Source of the DNA: JAPLDA01 sp043787975
Lineage (GTDB): Bacteria > Bacteroidota > Bacteroidia > AKYH767-A > 2013-40CM-41-45
Assembly: GCA_043787975.1 (NCBI GenBank)
Contig: JAYVUK010000028.1
Span: 1 to 35,773 of the forward strand
Direction: 5' to 3'
DNA length: 35,773 nucleotides
The notes below the pieces were generated by a model. It saw nothing but the letters and a program-made list of their open reading frames with translations, made no database searches and was not told the origin of the DNA. Of this stretch, positions 1-8,185 are shown piece by piece; positions within the stretch are counted from its first letter, which is position 1, and each line of letters opens with the position of its first letter. A program made the position numbers and the translations under genes.

Positions 1-146
1 TAATATTTAAGTTTTGGTATACCTAAATACGTTGCTCGCAATTTGCCCGGTGGCGCTTTATAACATTTTTTTCAACTGAATTTTAAACAGTTTCTAAAAG
101 TATCGTTCAGGATCATGCATCAGAACGTAAAAAGAAATCATCCTCT
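1..146. other. AT-rich non-coding left edge
   Basis: I recognise no gene, RNA or promoter here. The reading frame of the downstream LuxR-type gene is open back to a TAA at 84-86, but that stretch has no ATG or GTG. The only nearby ATG, at 115, is in another frame and stops after 11 codons. The segment may hold the decayed 5' part of the LuxR gene. Confidence 0.4.
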
Positions 147-467
147 TTGACCGAGCTTCGGTTTAAATTATCAGAAGGCGTTTTATTTCATCCGTTTTCT
201 CTCCTGAGTGAGAAACAAAAGAAAATTATCTGTATGCTTTCACAGGATAAGGACCGTTATAAAATTGCTAAGACAACAAATCTCTCCATCCACAGCGTGA
301 ACGCTTACTTATATAAAGCGAAGAAGATATTGGGCTGTACAAATACAAAAGATCTGTTAAAAATTTCTGAACAAGACATCAAAGAGGAACTATGTAAACA
401 GGAAAATTCCCTTTCACATCAAAATAAAAGCGGTTCAGATAGGAAACAACTGAGAATTTATTAATCG
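147..467 (+). CDS. LuxR/GerE-type helix-turn-helix protein, possibly a fragment
   Basis: Short protein of about 105 residues. Residues 20-72 read as a GerE/LuxR DNA-binding helix-turn-helix: an LSEKQKKII start, a recognition-helix region with LSIHSVNAYLYKAKKILG, then a TNTKDLL tail, matching the usual 'LTxREKEVL ... SxxTVxxHxxxIxxKLG ... NRxEL' pattern. No receiver, PAS or TPR sensing domain is attached, unlike most Bacteroidota LuxR proteins. The only start is TTG at 147; the frame is open further upstream without ATG or GTG. It precedes the polysaccharide genes and could regulate them, but a remnant of a longer regulator fits equally well. The HTH call is fairly safe; the function and start are not. 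Confidence 0.6.
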
Positions 468-592
468 CGGCTATTCAATAAAATTTTTTAGATATTTAAC
501 ATCCCTGTTTAGAGACCCATTTAAGATTTTTTTTTGAAAATTTGAGTTAGCTCGCTCGGTTTAATAAATCGGACCTTCTTCGTTATTTATTT

Positions 593-600
593 TATTTTTG
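593..600 (+). promoter_or_regulatory. Putative Bacteroidota -7 element for the flippase gene
   Basis: TATTTTTG matches TAnnTTTG and lies 20 bases before the flippase ATG at 621. No clear -33 TTTG is seen at the usual spacing. A transcript from here would have a leader of about 15 bases. Confidence 0.45.
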
Positions 601-620
601 CGGCTCAATGATTTTTTCAA

Positions 621-2069
621 ATGCAAAGAAAATTTGTCACCAATTTAGCTTTAGTACTTAGTCTCAATCTATTAGTTAAGCCATTTTGGATACTCGGCAT
701 TGATCGTTATGTTCAAATAGCGGTGGGTTCTGAAGTGTATGGAACGTATTATGCGCTGTTCAATTTTTCATTCCTGCTGAATATCATTCTCGATTTCGGA
801 ATCACCACGTTTAACAATAAAAACATTGCTCAGAACAATCACCTGTTGAGCAAACACTTTGCAAGTATTGTCATGTTAAGAATGATGCTTGCAGTTGTTT
901 TTCTGGTTGTGACCATGATAGGCGGAGCCATCATCGGATACACATGGGACATGTTGAAATTGCTTCTTGTGCTTGTTTTCAACCAGGCATTAATCTTATT
1001 CATCTTGTACCTGCGTTCCAATCTTGCAGGCTTGCATCTTTTCAAAACCGATAGTTTTGTTTCTGTTCTTGACCGCACCATCATGATTGCGATATGCGGC
1101 TTCCTCCTATGGGGACATGTAGCAAATCACACATTCGATATTCGATTATTTATTTTCGCGCAAACCGCTGCTTACCTGATTACTGCTATCATTACGCTGG
1201 TGATTGTACTCGATAAAGCAAAAGTGAAGCGACTTGCCTGGCGCTGGCCTTTCTTTTTGATGATCCTCAAAAAAAGTTATCCGTATGCTGTACTGGTTTT
1301 ACTGATGACTTTTTACAATCGCATTGATACCGTCATGCTCGAACGGATGCTTCCGGATGGCGCTGAACAAGCAGGAATTTATGCATCCGCCTACAGGTTA
1401 CTCGAAGCAACCAACATGATTGCATTCCTGTTTGCAGGACTTCTCCTCCCTATTTTTGCGCGCATGATAAAACTGAAACACCCGGTTGAAAACATGGTGC
1501 GTCTTTCTTTTTCATTGCTGGTAGTTCCAGCTATTGTGATTGCCGTTTGTTCTTTCTTTTTCCGAACTGAAATTATGACGATGCTGTATCCGGGAACGAC
1601 ACACATTGAAAAATCTGCTGCGGTTTTCGGCGTACTCATGTCATGCTTTATTCCGATTTCATCCACTTATATTTTTGGAACACTCTTGACAGCCAATGGC
1701 AATTTAAAACAATTGAACATCATGGCAAGTATCGGAATGGTCATCAACATCACGTTAAATCTTTTTCTCATTCCAAAATTGGAGGTTGCCGGATCATCTT
1801 ATTCAAGCCTCACTACTCAATTGCTTACGTCGCTTGCCCAGGTACTTATGGTACAATATATTTTCCGGTTTAAAATAAACTACAAATTACTCGGATCACT
1901 CCTTGCTTTCATTATTTTTGTGATCCTTATTAATTATTATTCACAACATCTTCAGTTAAATTGGGTTGGGAGATTTCTCATCGCGGCCGGTGGAAGTTTT
2001 GCGGTGGCATTTGCTTTCAGGCTCATCAGCATCAAAAACCTTTTCAGGATTCTGAAAGAAGAGGAATAA
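621..2069 (+). CDS. Wzx-like polysaccharide flippase (MOP/PST superfamily)
   Basis: Integral membrane protein of 482 residues, the usual length for oligosaccharide flippases, with about 12-14 hydrophobic segments. The N-terminus (LNLLVKPFWILGIDRYVQ, then a GTYYALFNFSFLLNIILDFG segment) has the pattern of Wzx/RfbX-type exporters. These move undecaprenyl-linked glycans from the cytoplasmic to the periplasmic leaflet of the inner membrane. The middle (YNRIDTVMLERMLPD, AGIYASAYRLLEA) matches the conserved central region. It heads a same-strand block with a Wzz-like protein and an O-antigen ligase, which supports a role in surface polysaccharide export. The ATG at 621 fits the TAnnTTTG box 20 bases upstream. 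Substrate unknown. Confidence 0.82.
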   Translation: MQRKFVTNLALVLSLNLLVKPFWILGIDRYVQIAVGSEVYGTYYALFNFSFLLNIILDFGITTFNNKNIAQNNHLLSKHFASIVMLRMMLAVVFLVVTMIGGAIIGYTWDMLKLLLVLVFNQALILFILYLRSNLAGLHLFKTDSFVSVLDRTIMIAICGFLLWGHVANHTFDIRLFIFAQTAAYLITAIITLVIVLDKAKVKRLAWRWPFFLMILKKSYPYAVLVLLMTFYNRIDTVMLERMLPDGAEQAGIYASAYRLLEATNMIAFLFAGLLLPIFARMIKLKHPVENMVRLSFSLLVVPAIVIAVCSFFFRTEIMTMLYPGTTHIEKSAAVFGVLMSCFIPISSTYIFGTLLTANGNLKQLNIMASIGMVINITLNLFLIPKLEVAGSSYSSLTTQLLTSLAQVLMVQYIFRFKINYKLLGSLLAFIIFVILINYYSQHLQLNWVGRFLIAAGGSFAVAFAFRLISIKNLFRILKEEE

Positions 2070-2110
2070 TTCCTCTTTTTGCTGCAATTTCTGATTTTCA
2101 TTTCCTTTTT

Positions 2111-2118
2111 TACCTTTG
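2111..2118 (+). promoter_or_regulatory. Putative -7 element upstream of the Wzz-like gene
   Basis: TACCTTTG is a full match to TAnnTTTG in the 115-base gap before the Wzz-like gene. No -33 TTTG lies at 17-23 bases. The leader would be about 60 bases, so the gene may be transcribed separately from the flippase. Confidence 0.45.
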
Positions 2119-2184
2119 ACCGCCTTTTCAAAATCATCTTCTTTCTGCCGGCAAAAGATTAATCCAAAAACCTGTTAACCTTCT

Positions 2185-3138
2185 ATGAATCCATTTCTGA
2201 ACTCAGTTGATATTGTAAAAGCAGTCATTCGATGGAAATGGCATTTGCTGGTGGTTGCTGTGGTGAGCATGATTGCTTCCATCGTGTTTTCAGGCCCCTC
2301 GTTTATCAAACCAAAGTTTAAATCGTTTGCGATCATTTATCCGTCTAACCTGATTGCTTATAGCACTGAAAGTTCAACAGAACAGATGCTGCAGATGCTT
2401 CAGTCGTCTGATGTTCGCCAGGAAATTATCAGCTCTTTTAACCTGATGAATCATTATGAACTTGATTCCACCAAAGATATTCATGCGAAAGGTGAAGTAC
2501 TTAAAATGTATGATGATAATGTAACGATTAATAAAACCGAATATGAATCCGTTCAGATAGAAGTGTGGGACACCGATCCTGTCATAGCTGCTTCCATGGT
2601 TGATTCCATCATCCGTTTAGGTGATCAGAAAATACGTTCTGTTCAAAGAGAAAAAGCAACGGAAGTTTTAGTAATTACAAAGAACCAACTGGAAAGAAAA
2701 AAAGCAGATATGGATTCATTGGAATCCATGGTAAAAAATTACAATACTAAATACGGTTTGCTCGATTATAAGATCCAGGCGAAAGAAGTTTCGAAGGGTT
2801 ATGCAAAGGCAATGACATCCGGCTCCGGCAAGGGATTGAATGAAATGAAAACGCAACTGAAAGTACTTGCTGAGAACGGAGAAGATTTCAATTCACTGAC
2901 AGAACACCTCTGGCGAGCGCGAGGAAGCTACAACGACATTAAGGTTAGTTACGATGTTGCTTACCGTGATGTGGTCAAAGAACTTTCCTACGCCAATGTA
3001 GTTACGCATCCGATTGTTGCAGATAAAAAATCTTATCCTGTTCGCTGGTTGATTGTTTTGATCAGCGTTGCTGCTTCATTTTTCGTTGCATTCTTTGTGC
3101 TGCTGATGTTTGGCTCAAAGAAAGCCTTACATGATTAA
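2185..3138 (+). CDS. Wzz-like chain-length determinant protein
   Basis: Protein of 317 residues with the polysaccharide co-polymerase architecture: a transmembrane helix near residues 19-35, a long hydrophilic periplasmic region with helical heptad-like stretches (about 140-260), and a second transmembrane helix near 288-310 followed by a short cytoplasmic tail. Wzz proteins set the length distribution of O-antigen or related polymers. There is no fused tyrosine kinase (no Walker motifs), so it resembles Wzz rather than Wzc. It lies between the flippase and the ligase/polymerase, which supports the role. Sequence identity within this family is low, so the call rests on topology and context. 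Confidence 0.7.
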   Translation: MNPFLNSVDIVKAVIRWKWHLLVVAVVSMIASIVFSGPSFIKPKFKSFAIIYPSNLIAYSTESSTEQMLQMLQSSDVRQEIISSFNLMNHYELDSTKDIHAKGEVLKMYDDNVTINKTEYESVQIEVWDTDPVIAASMVDSIIRLGDQKIRSVQREKATEVLVITKNQLERKKADMDSLESMVKNYNTKYGLLDYKIQAKEVSKGYAKAMTSGSGKGLNEMKTQLKVLAENGEDFNSLTEHLWRARGSYNDIKVSYDVAYRDVVKELSYANVVTHPIVADKKSYPVRWLIVLISVAASFFVAFFVLLMFGSKKALHD

Positions 3139-3187
3139 CTCATTTTCGAATTAGTTTTTTCGCGCTTGCTTTCCAGCAAAAAAAATC

Positions 3188-4639
3188 ATGATCGATAGTC
3201 TGAAACTAAGATGGTTTTATGGTGTTAGCCTTGGCTTTATTGCCCTGCTATGTGTTGGTCTGATAAAAGAATTTTATTGGTTCACTGCTATCCCGGTTGT
3301 TCTTGCTATTGCCTACATGGCAATTTTTGCAATTGATGCGTTGCTGTTTATTGTTGTTTTTGCAACTCCGCTTGCCATCAATCTCAGTGAATCAGGATTC
3401 GGTACCTCGTTGAGTGTACCTACGGAACCGCTGATGTTCGGCATCATGATTTTATTTCTTTTTAAAATTATTTATGAAGGCGGCTTCGATAGAAAAATCC
3501 TGTATCACCCAATCACCATTGTCATTCTGCTGAACCTGGTTTGGATTTTTATCACCTGCATTACAAGTACCATGATTGTTGTTTCGCTGAAACATTTACT
3601 TGCAAGACTTTGGTTTGTGATCGCATTTTATTTCCTTGGAACGCAGTTGTTCCGTGAATATAAAAACATCAAACGATTCATCTGGTTGTATGTCATTCCA
3701 CTCATCATCATCATCGGCTACACTGTCATTCATCATTCACATTATGGCTTTACAGAAAAGACAGCGCATTGGGTGATGTACCCTTTTTACAACGACCACA
3801 CTGCGTATGCAGCTGCCATCGCCATGTTCTTCCCGATCATGATCGGGCTATCACGCAATAAAAAATACTCTCAGAACAACCGGTTCCTTTCTACGATTGC
3901 ATGTATCATATTTCTCGCAGCCATTAGACTTTCATATACACGTGCTGCATGGGTCAGTCTTGCAGTTGCATTGATCGTGTATCTCATTTTTGCTTTCCGG
4001 ATTAAGTTTGTCACTGTATTAATTTCACTCTTTGCGTTGCTGATACTTTTCTTTTCTTTCAGAACACAGATTACGATGAAGCTTGAAAAGAACAGGAAGC
4101 AGTCGTCTACAGATATTAATTCTCACATAGAGTCCATCACGAACATTACAACCGACGCATCAAATCTTGAACGGATCAACCGATGGAATTCAGCGATGCG
4201 AATGTTTAGACAAAAACCATTTTTTGGATGGGGACCGGGCACTTACCAATTCAAGTATGCACCGTTTCAACATTCAAATGAAATGACCATCATCAGCACC
4301 AATGCAGGCGACCAGGGAAATTCTCACAGTGAATACATTGGTCCCCTTGCGGAAACGGGTGTGTTGGGAGCAGTCACATTTATCCTGATTGTGATTGTGG
4401 TCTTGTACAAAGGAACCATGTTGTACATTCGATCTAAAGATTACGAAATACGACTCATCACACTTGGAGTGCTGCTTGGTTTGATTACTTATTTTGTCCA
4501 CGGAGCAATGAATAATTTTTTAGATACCGATAAGGCCTCCGTTCCCTTTTGGGGATTCATTGCTATCCTCACCGCACTCGATGTCTATCATCAGAAAAAA
4601 TTGCCGGAAAGTTTAGAACCAGGAAACGGGAAATCGTAA
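3188..4639 (+). CDS. O-antigen ligase/polymerase-like membrane protein (Wzy_C family)
   Basis: Membrane protein of 483 residues with 10 or more hydrophobic segments and a larger periplasmic loop at about residues 290-400, typical of WaaL/Wzy-type enzymes. The loop carries the usual cluster: RINRWNSAMRMF, then KPFFGWGPGTYQF, then a HSEY motif followed by GPLAETGVLG. These correspond to the conserved 'R..W..A...I...P..G.G.G.F' and 'HN..L..L.E.G..G' features of Wzy_C proteins. WaaL moves a finished polysaccharide onto lipid A-core, and Wzy polymerises repeat units; the sequence alone does not separate them. It starts 49 bases after the Wzz-like gene, probably in the same operon. No glycosyltransferases follow. 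Confidence 0.78.
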   Translation: MIDSLKLRWFYGVSLGFIALLCVGLIKEFYWFTAIPVVLAIAYMAIFAIDALLFIVVFATPLAINLSESGFGTSLSVPTEPLMFGIMILFLFKIIYEGGFDRKILYHPITIVILLNLVWIFITCITSTMIVVSLKHLLARLWFVIAFYFLGTQLFREYKNIKRFIWLYVIPLIIIIGYTVIHHSHYGFTEKTAHWVMYPFYNDHTAYAAAIAMFFPIMIGLSRNKKYSQNNRFLSTIACIIFLAAIRLSYTRAAWVSLAVALIVYLIFAFRIKFVTVLISLFALLILFFSFRTQITMKLEKNRKQSSTDINSHIESITNITTDASNLERINRWNSAMRMFRQKPFFGWGPGTYQFKYAPFQHSNEMTIISTNAGDQGNSHSEYIGPLAETGVLGAVTFILIVIVVLYKGTMLYIRSKDYEIRLITLGVLLGLITYFVHGAMNNFLDTDKASVPFWGFIAILTALDVYHQKKLPESLEPGNGKS

Positions 4640-4649
4640 AACAAAAAAT

Positions 4650-5462
4650 TTACACTTTCTTTTTTGCATCCAGTACTTTGCGTACGTTTCCGTATTCGTT
4701 CAAAAGCTGATTGGCTTCTTCCAGTGTAATATTCAATTCACTCATTAACATTTTTGTTCCGCGTGTTACCAACTTGGAGTTGGTCAGCTGCATGTCAATC
4801 ATTTTATTTCCTTTTACCCTGCCAAGTTGTATCATGACTGCAGTGGAAATCATATTGAGGACTAACTTTTGCGCAGTGCCTGCTTTCATGCGTGTACTTC
4901 CTGTCACAAACTCCGGCCCTACCAATACTTCAATCGGGTAATGCACGGCTTTGGATAGCGGAGAATCTTCGTTACAGCTTATGCCGATGGCAAGTATATC
5001 ATGCTCAATGCACTTCTTCACGGCTCCTACCACATAAGGCGTTGTTCCGGAAGCTGCAATACCAATCACGACATCCTTTTTTGAAACTCCATGTTCCTGC
5101 AATTCCTTCCATCCTTTCTCAGGATCATCTTCTGCAAATTCCACTGCTTTTCGTATTGCAGAATCCCCGCCCGCGATCAGTGCGATGATCCGGCCATGTT
5201 CAATACCATATGTCGGCGGGAGTTCGGAAGCATCCACCACACCAAGCCGACCGCTGGTTCCGGCACCCAAGTAAAAAAGCCGGCCTCCTTCTTTCAACTT
5301 TTGTGTAATAAGAATCACAACCGTTTCAATGCGATGCAGAATTTTCTCTATGGCATACGGAACTTTTTTGTCTTCCTCATTGATGTGATGAAGTAACTCG
5401 AAAGCACTCATCTTTTCAAGATGATCGTAATGAGATTCTTTCTCTGTTATTTTCTCTGCCAT
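4650..5462 (-). CDS. murQ: N-acetylmuramic acid 6-phosphate etherase MurQ
   Basis: MurQ cleaves the lactyl ether of MurNAc-6-phosphate to give GlcNAc-6-phosphate and D-lactate in cytoplasmic peptidoglycan recycling. The 270-residue protein has the SIS-domain signature GAGTSGRLGVVDASELPPT at about 66-84. E80 and E111 (in AEDD) sit where the catalytic acids of E. coli MurQ lie. The TGSTRMKAGTAQKL block, another family hallmark, follows. It is slightly shorter than the 298-residue E. coli enzyme, lacking part of the N-terminus. It lies 37 bases downstream of the E1 dehydrogenase gene on the same strand, so the two are probably co-transcribed, although no metabolic link is obvious. Confidence 0.93.
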   Translation of the reverse strand: MAEKITEKESHYDHLEKMSAFELLHHINEEDKKVPYAIEKILHRIETVVILITQKLKEGGRLFYLGAGTSGRLGVVDASELPPTYGIEHGRIIALIAGGDSAIRKAVEFAEDDPEKGWKELQEHGVSKKDVVIGIAASGTTPYVVGAVKKCIEHDILAIGISCNEDSPLSKAVHYPIEVLVGPEFVTGSTRMKAGTAQKLVLNMISTAVMIQLGRVKGNKMIDMQLTNSKLVTRGTKMLMSELNITLEEANQLLNEYGNVRKVLDAKKKV

Positions 5463-5499
5463 AAATTTTATTTCTCAAAAATTTTTTAAGACAACCGTA

Positions 5500-7920
5500 T
5501 CATAAATAAAATGAAGGATGGCCTGAAGGATCGTACTCACTCATTATTTCATAAACCAAATCAACAACATCTTCCACACCGGGTTTGGAGAAATAATCTC
5601 CGTCTGATCCGTACGCCGGACGATGTGCTTTTGCAGTGAGCGTTCGCGGAGCAGTATCCAGGTATTGAAATCCCTTTTGTATTTCCAGTATATGTTGCAT
5701 GATATAAGCACTGGCTCCTCCCGGAACGTCCTCATCAAACACAATTAATTTATTCGTCTTCTTAACTGATTCAACTATTTTATGATGACGGTCGAAAGGT
5801 AACAAAGTCTGAACGTCTATCAATTCAACCGAAATACTTAATTGTTCCAACTGCCTGATTGCATCCTGTGCGACACGAACACAGGAACCGTATGTAACAA
5901 GTGTGATGTCGGTTCCTTCTACAAGCGTCTCGGGAATTCCGATCGGCACTTTAAATTCACCTAAGTTTAACGGAAGTTTCTCTTTTAAGCGATACCCGTT
6001 TAAACATTCCACAATCAGAGCAGGTTCATCACTCGCCAGCATCGTATTATAAAAACCGGCAGCTTGCGTCATGTTTCGCGGAACAAGCACATGAATACCC
6101 CTGATTGCATTAATGATCATTCCCATCGGTGATCCGCTATGCCAGATACCTTCCAGCCTGTGACCGCGTGTACGGATAATAACTGGTGCTTTCTGTCCAC
6201 CTTTCGTTCTGTACTGTAAGGTTGCCAAATCATCACTCAACGTTTGAATCGCATAGAAGATATAATCGAGGTACTGAATTTCAGCGATGGGACGCAAACC
6301 GCGCAATGCAAGCCCGATACCTTGCCCGGCAATAGTTGCTTCACGAATTCCTGTATCTGTAATTCTGATCTCTCCGTATTTTGCCTGCAAGCCGGCAAAG
6401 CCCTGGTTCACATCTCCTATTCTTCCTACATCTTCACCGAACGCAACTAGCAATGGGTTACGGGAAAACAGCACATCAAAATTTGCTTGCAATACTTCCC
6501 GTCCGTCAACCAATACGTCTTCATCATATGCTGCCGGAACCCCCTCCACATTCAATGCAGATTCTTTTGATTCACTGTAGAGATTAGAATTGTATCGATC
6601 AGCATTCGTTTTATGGTAGTCGTTTAACCAATGAATGAGCTCCTCCTTTATCGGTGAATTTTCATTTCTCACCAACAGCAATACTTTTTTTATTGCAACC
6701 ACAATTTCTCTTCGGGCAGGCTCCAACGAATTTTCTAATTCTGATCTTATTTTTTCAATGAATGCCGACTGGCTGCTTTGTTGAGAAAGCGCAGCAAGAA
6801 AAGATGAGACTGTACTGATCTCTTCTTTCACCGGGTTCATAAAAGTATTCCATGCATCCTTTCTGCAATCATTCACCAGATGCTTTGCGTCTGCTTCCAT
6901 CTTATTACATTCTTCATCCGTTGCAATCGCAGTGCTGATCATCCATTCGCGCATCTTACGGATGCAATCGTATTCTTCTTCCCAGGCAAGCCGTTCTTTC
7001 GATTTGTATCGCTCATGGGAACCGGAAGTTGAATGGCCTTGTGGTTGCGTCAACTGCTGTATATGAAACAAAACAGGAACATGTTCTTCGCGGCAGATGG
7101 CAATTCCTTTTTCATACATCTCGCAAAGCGCAGGATAATCCCAGCCGTTGGCACGGTAGATTACATATCCTTCACCTTTTTCATTTCGCTGAAAGCCCTT
7201 GAGAATTTCAGAAATATTCTGCTTGGTGGTTTGGTATTTTGCAGGAACAGAAATTCCGTATCCGTCATCCCAAACAGAAATTGCCATCGGAATTTGTAAC
7301 ACGCCGGCTGCATTAATTGATTCCCAAAATAAACCTTCCGAAGTACTCGCATCTCCAATAGTTCCGAATGCAACTTCATTTCCTTTCCTACTGAACGTTG
7401 TATATGAATGAAGTTCCGGATTGTTACGATACAGCTTTGAAGCGTATGCAAGCCCTACTAAGCGCGGCATCTGACCGGCTGTAGGAGAAATGTCAGAAGA
7501 AGAATTTTTTATTTTAGTAAGGTCTTTCCATGAACCATCGGCGTGTAAGCTGCGCGTGGAAAAATGTCCATTCATTGAGCGACCTGCTGATGATGGTTCT
7601 GCATCCACACTTGGATTTGCATACAACTGGGCAAAAAAATCTGTGATGGTGGATTCACCAATGGCAAACATAAACGTCTGATCGCGGTAATAACCGGAGC
7701 GAAAATCACCCTCGCGAAAGACCTTTGCCATGGCAAGCTGTGCCACTTCTTTTCCGTCACCAAAGATTCCGAACTTGGCTTTCCCCGTAAGTACCTCTTT
7801 TCTACCGACAAGACTTGCATGCCGACTTTCCACTGCAAGGCGATAGTCATTTAATACATCCTTGCGGAAGTCTTCAAAACCCATTGCCTTTTTCATTTTA
7901 CCTGTAGAAATATCGTCCAT
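5500..7920 (-). CDS. Fused E1 alpha/beta subunit of a 2-oxoacid dehydrogenase
   Basis: Both halves of a heterotetrameric E1 are fused in one chain. These enzymes use thiamine diphosphate to decarboxylate a 2-oxoacid and pass the acyl group to lipoyl-E2. The alpha half has the TPP-binding stretch beginning GDASTSEG and ending WDDGYGISVP, with GDA and DD where GDG and NN are usual, and the loop QGHSTSGSHERY. The beta half covers the last 350 or so residues, with AFGEDVGRIGDV, REATIAGQGIGLALRG and TYGS motifs. The chain could start at an ATG at 7977, but a full promoter (TTTG, 19 bases, TATCTTTG) lies at 7993-7963, so I place the start at 7920. ATG 7896 (MKKAMGFEDF) is also possible. Branched-chain oxoacids or pyruvate are likely substrates. 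No E2 or E3 gene is adjacent. Confidence 0.88.
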   Translation of the reverse strand: MDDISTGKMKKAMGFEDFRKDVLNDYRLAVESRHASLVGRKEVLTGKAKFGIFGDGKEVAQLAMAKVFREGDFRSGYYRDQTFMFAIGESTITDFFAQLYANPSVDAEPSSAGRSMNGHFSTRSLHADGSWKDLTKIKNSSSDISPTAGQMPRLVGLAYASKLYRNNPELHSYTTFSRKGNEVAFGTIGDASTSEGLFWESINAAGVLQIPMAISVWDDGYGISVPAKYQTTKQNISEILKGFQRNEKGEGYVIYRANGWDYPALCEMYEKGIAICREEHVPVLFHIQQLTQPQGHSTSGSHERYKSKERLAWEEEYDCIRKMREWMISTAIATDEECNKMEADAKHLVNDCRKDAWNTFMNPVKEEISTVSSFLAALSQQSSQSAFIEKIRSELENSLEPARREIVVAIKKVLLLVRNENSPIKEELIHWLNDYHKTNADRYNSNLYSESKESALNVEGVPAAYDEDVLVDGREVLQANFDVLFSRNPLLVAFGEDVGRIGDVNQGFAGLQAKYGEIRITDTGIREATIAGQGIGLALRGLRPIAEIQYLDYIFYAIQTLSDDLATLQYRTKGGQKAPVIIRTRGHRLEGIWHSGSPMGMIINAIRGIHVLVPRNMTQAAGFYNTMLASDEPALIVECLNGYRLKEKLPLNLGEFKVPIGIPETLVEGTDITLVTYGSCVRVAQDAIRQLEQLSISVELIDVQTLLPFDRHHKIVESVKKTNKLIVFDEDVPGGASAYIMQHILEIQKGFQYLDTAPRTLTAKAHRPAYGSDGDYFSKPGVEDVVDLVYEIMSEYDPSGHPSFYL

Positions 7921-7962
7921 AAAAAACTGTGATGCGAAAATACTTTTCATCATCACAGTAAG

Positions 7963-7993
7963 CAAAGATATATTCATTCATTGATTAATCAAA
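7963..7993 (-). promoter_or_regulatory. Consensus Bacteroidota promoter of the E1 fusion gene
   Basis: Read on the minus strand: TTTG (7993-7990), 19-base spacer, TATCTTTG (7970-7963). Both elements and the spacing match the Bacteroidota consensus. Transcription would begin near 7956. This rules out a start at 7977 and favours 7920 or 7896. Confidence 0.7.
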
Positions 7994-8056
7994 TAAAGAA
8001 GAATTTAAAACATGCGATTCGTTCGTAAAAGCGCTGCATTGTCCAGCTGGCAACGG

Positions 8057-8086
8057 TTTGCCATTCGGAAAACATTTTTATCTTTG
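8057..8086 (+). promoter_or_regulatory. Consensus promoter of the secreted nuclease-family gene
   Basis: TTTG (8057-8060), 18-base spacer, TATCTTTG (8079-8086), a full match to the Bacteroidota promoter. The leader to the ATG at 8186 would be about 95 bases. Confidence 0.68.
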
Positions 8087-8185
8087 TAAACCATTAGCGG
8101 CAGGGCTTTTAAAAATTGCGTTCCCTCCCACCATTATTTATTAAGCGTGAAAACCAACACTTGCGTCCTGCAAAGAGGATTTGTT

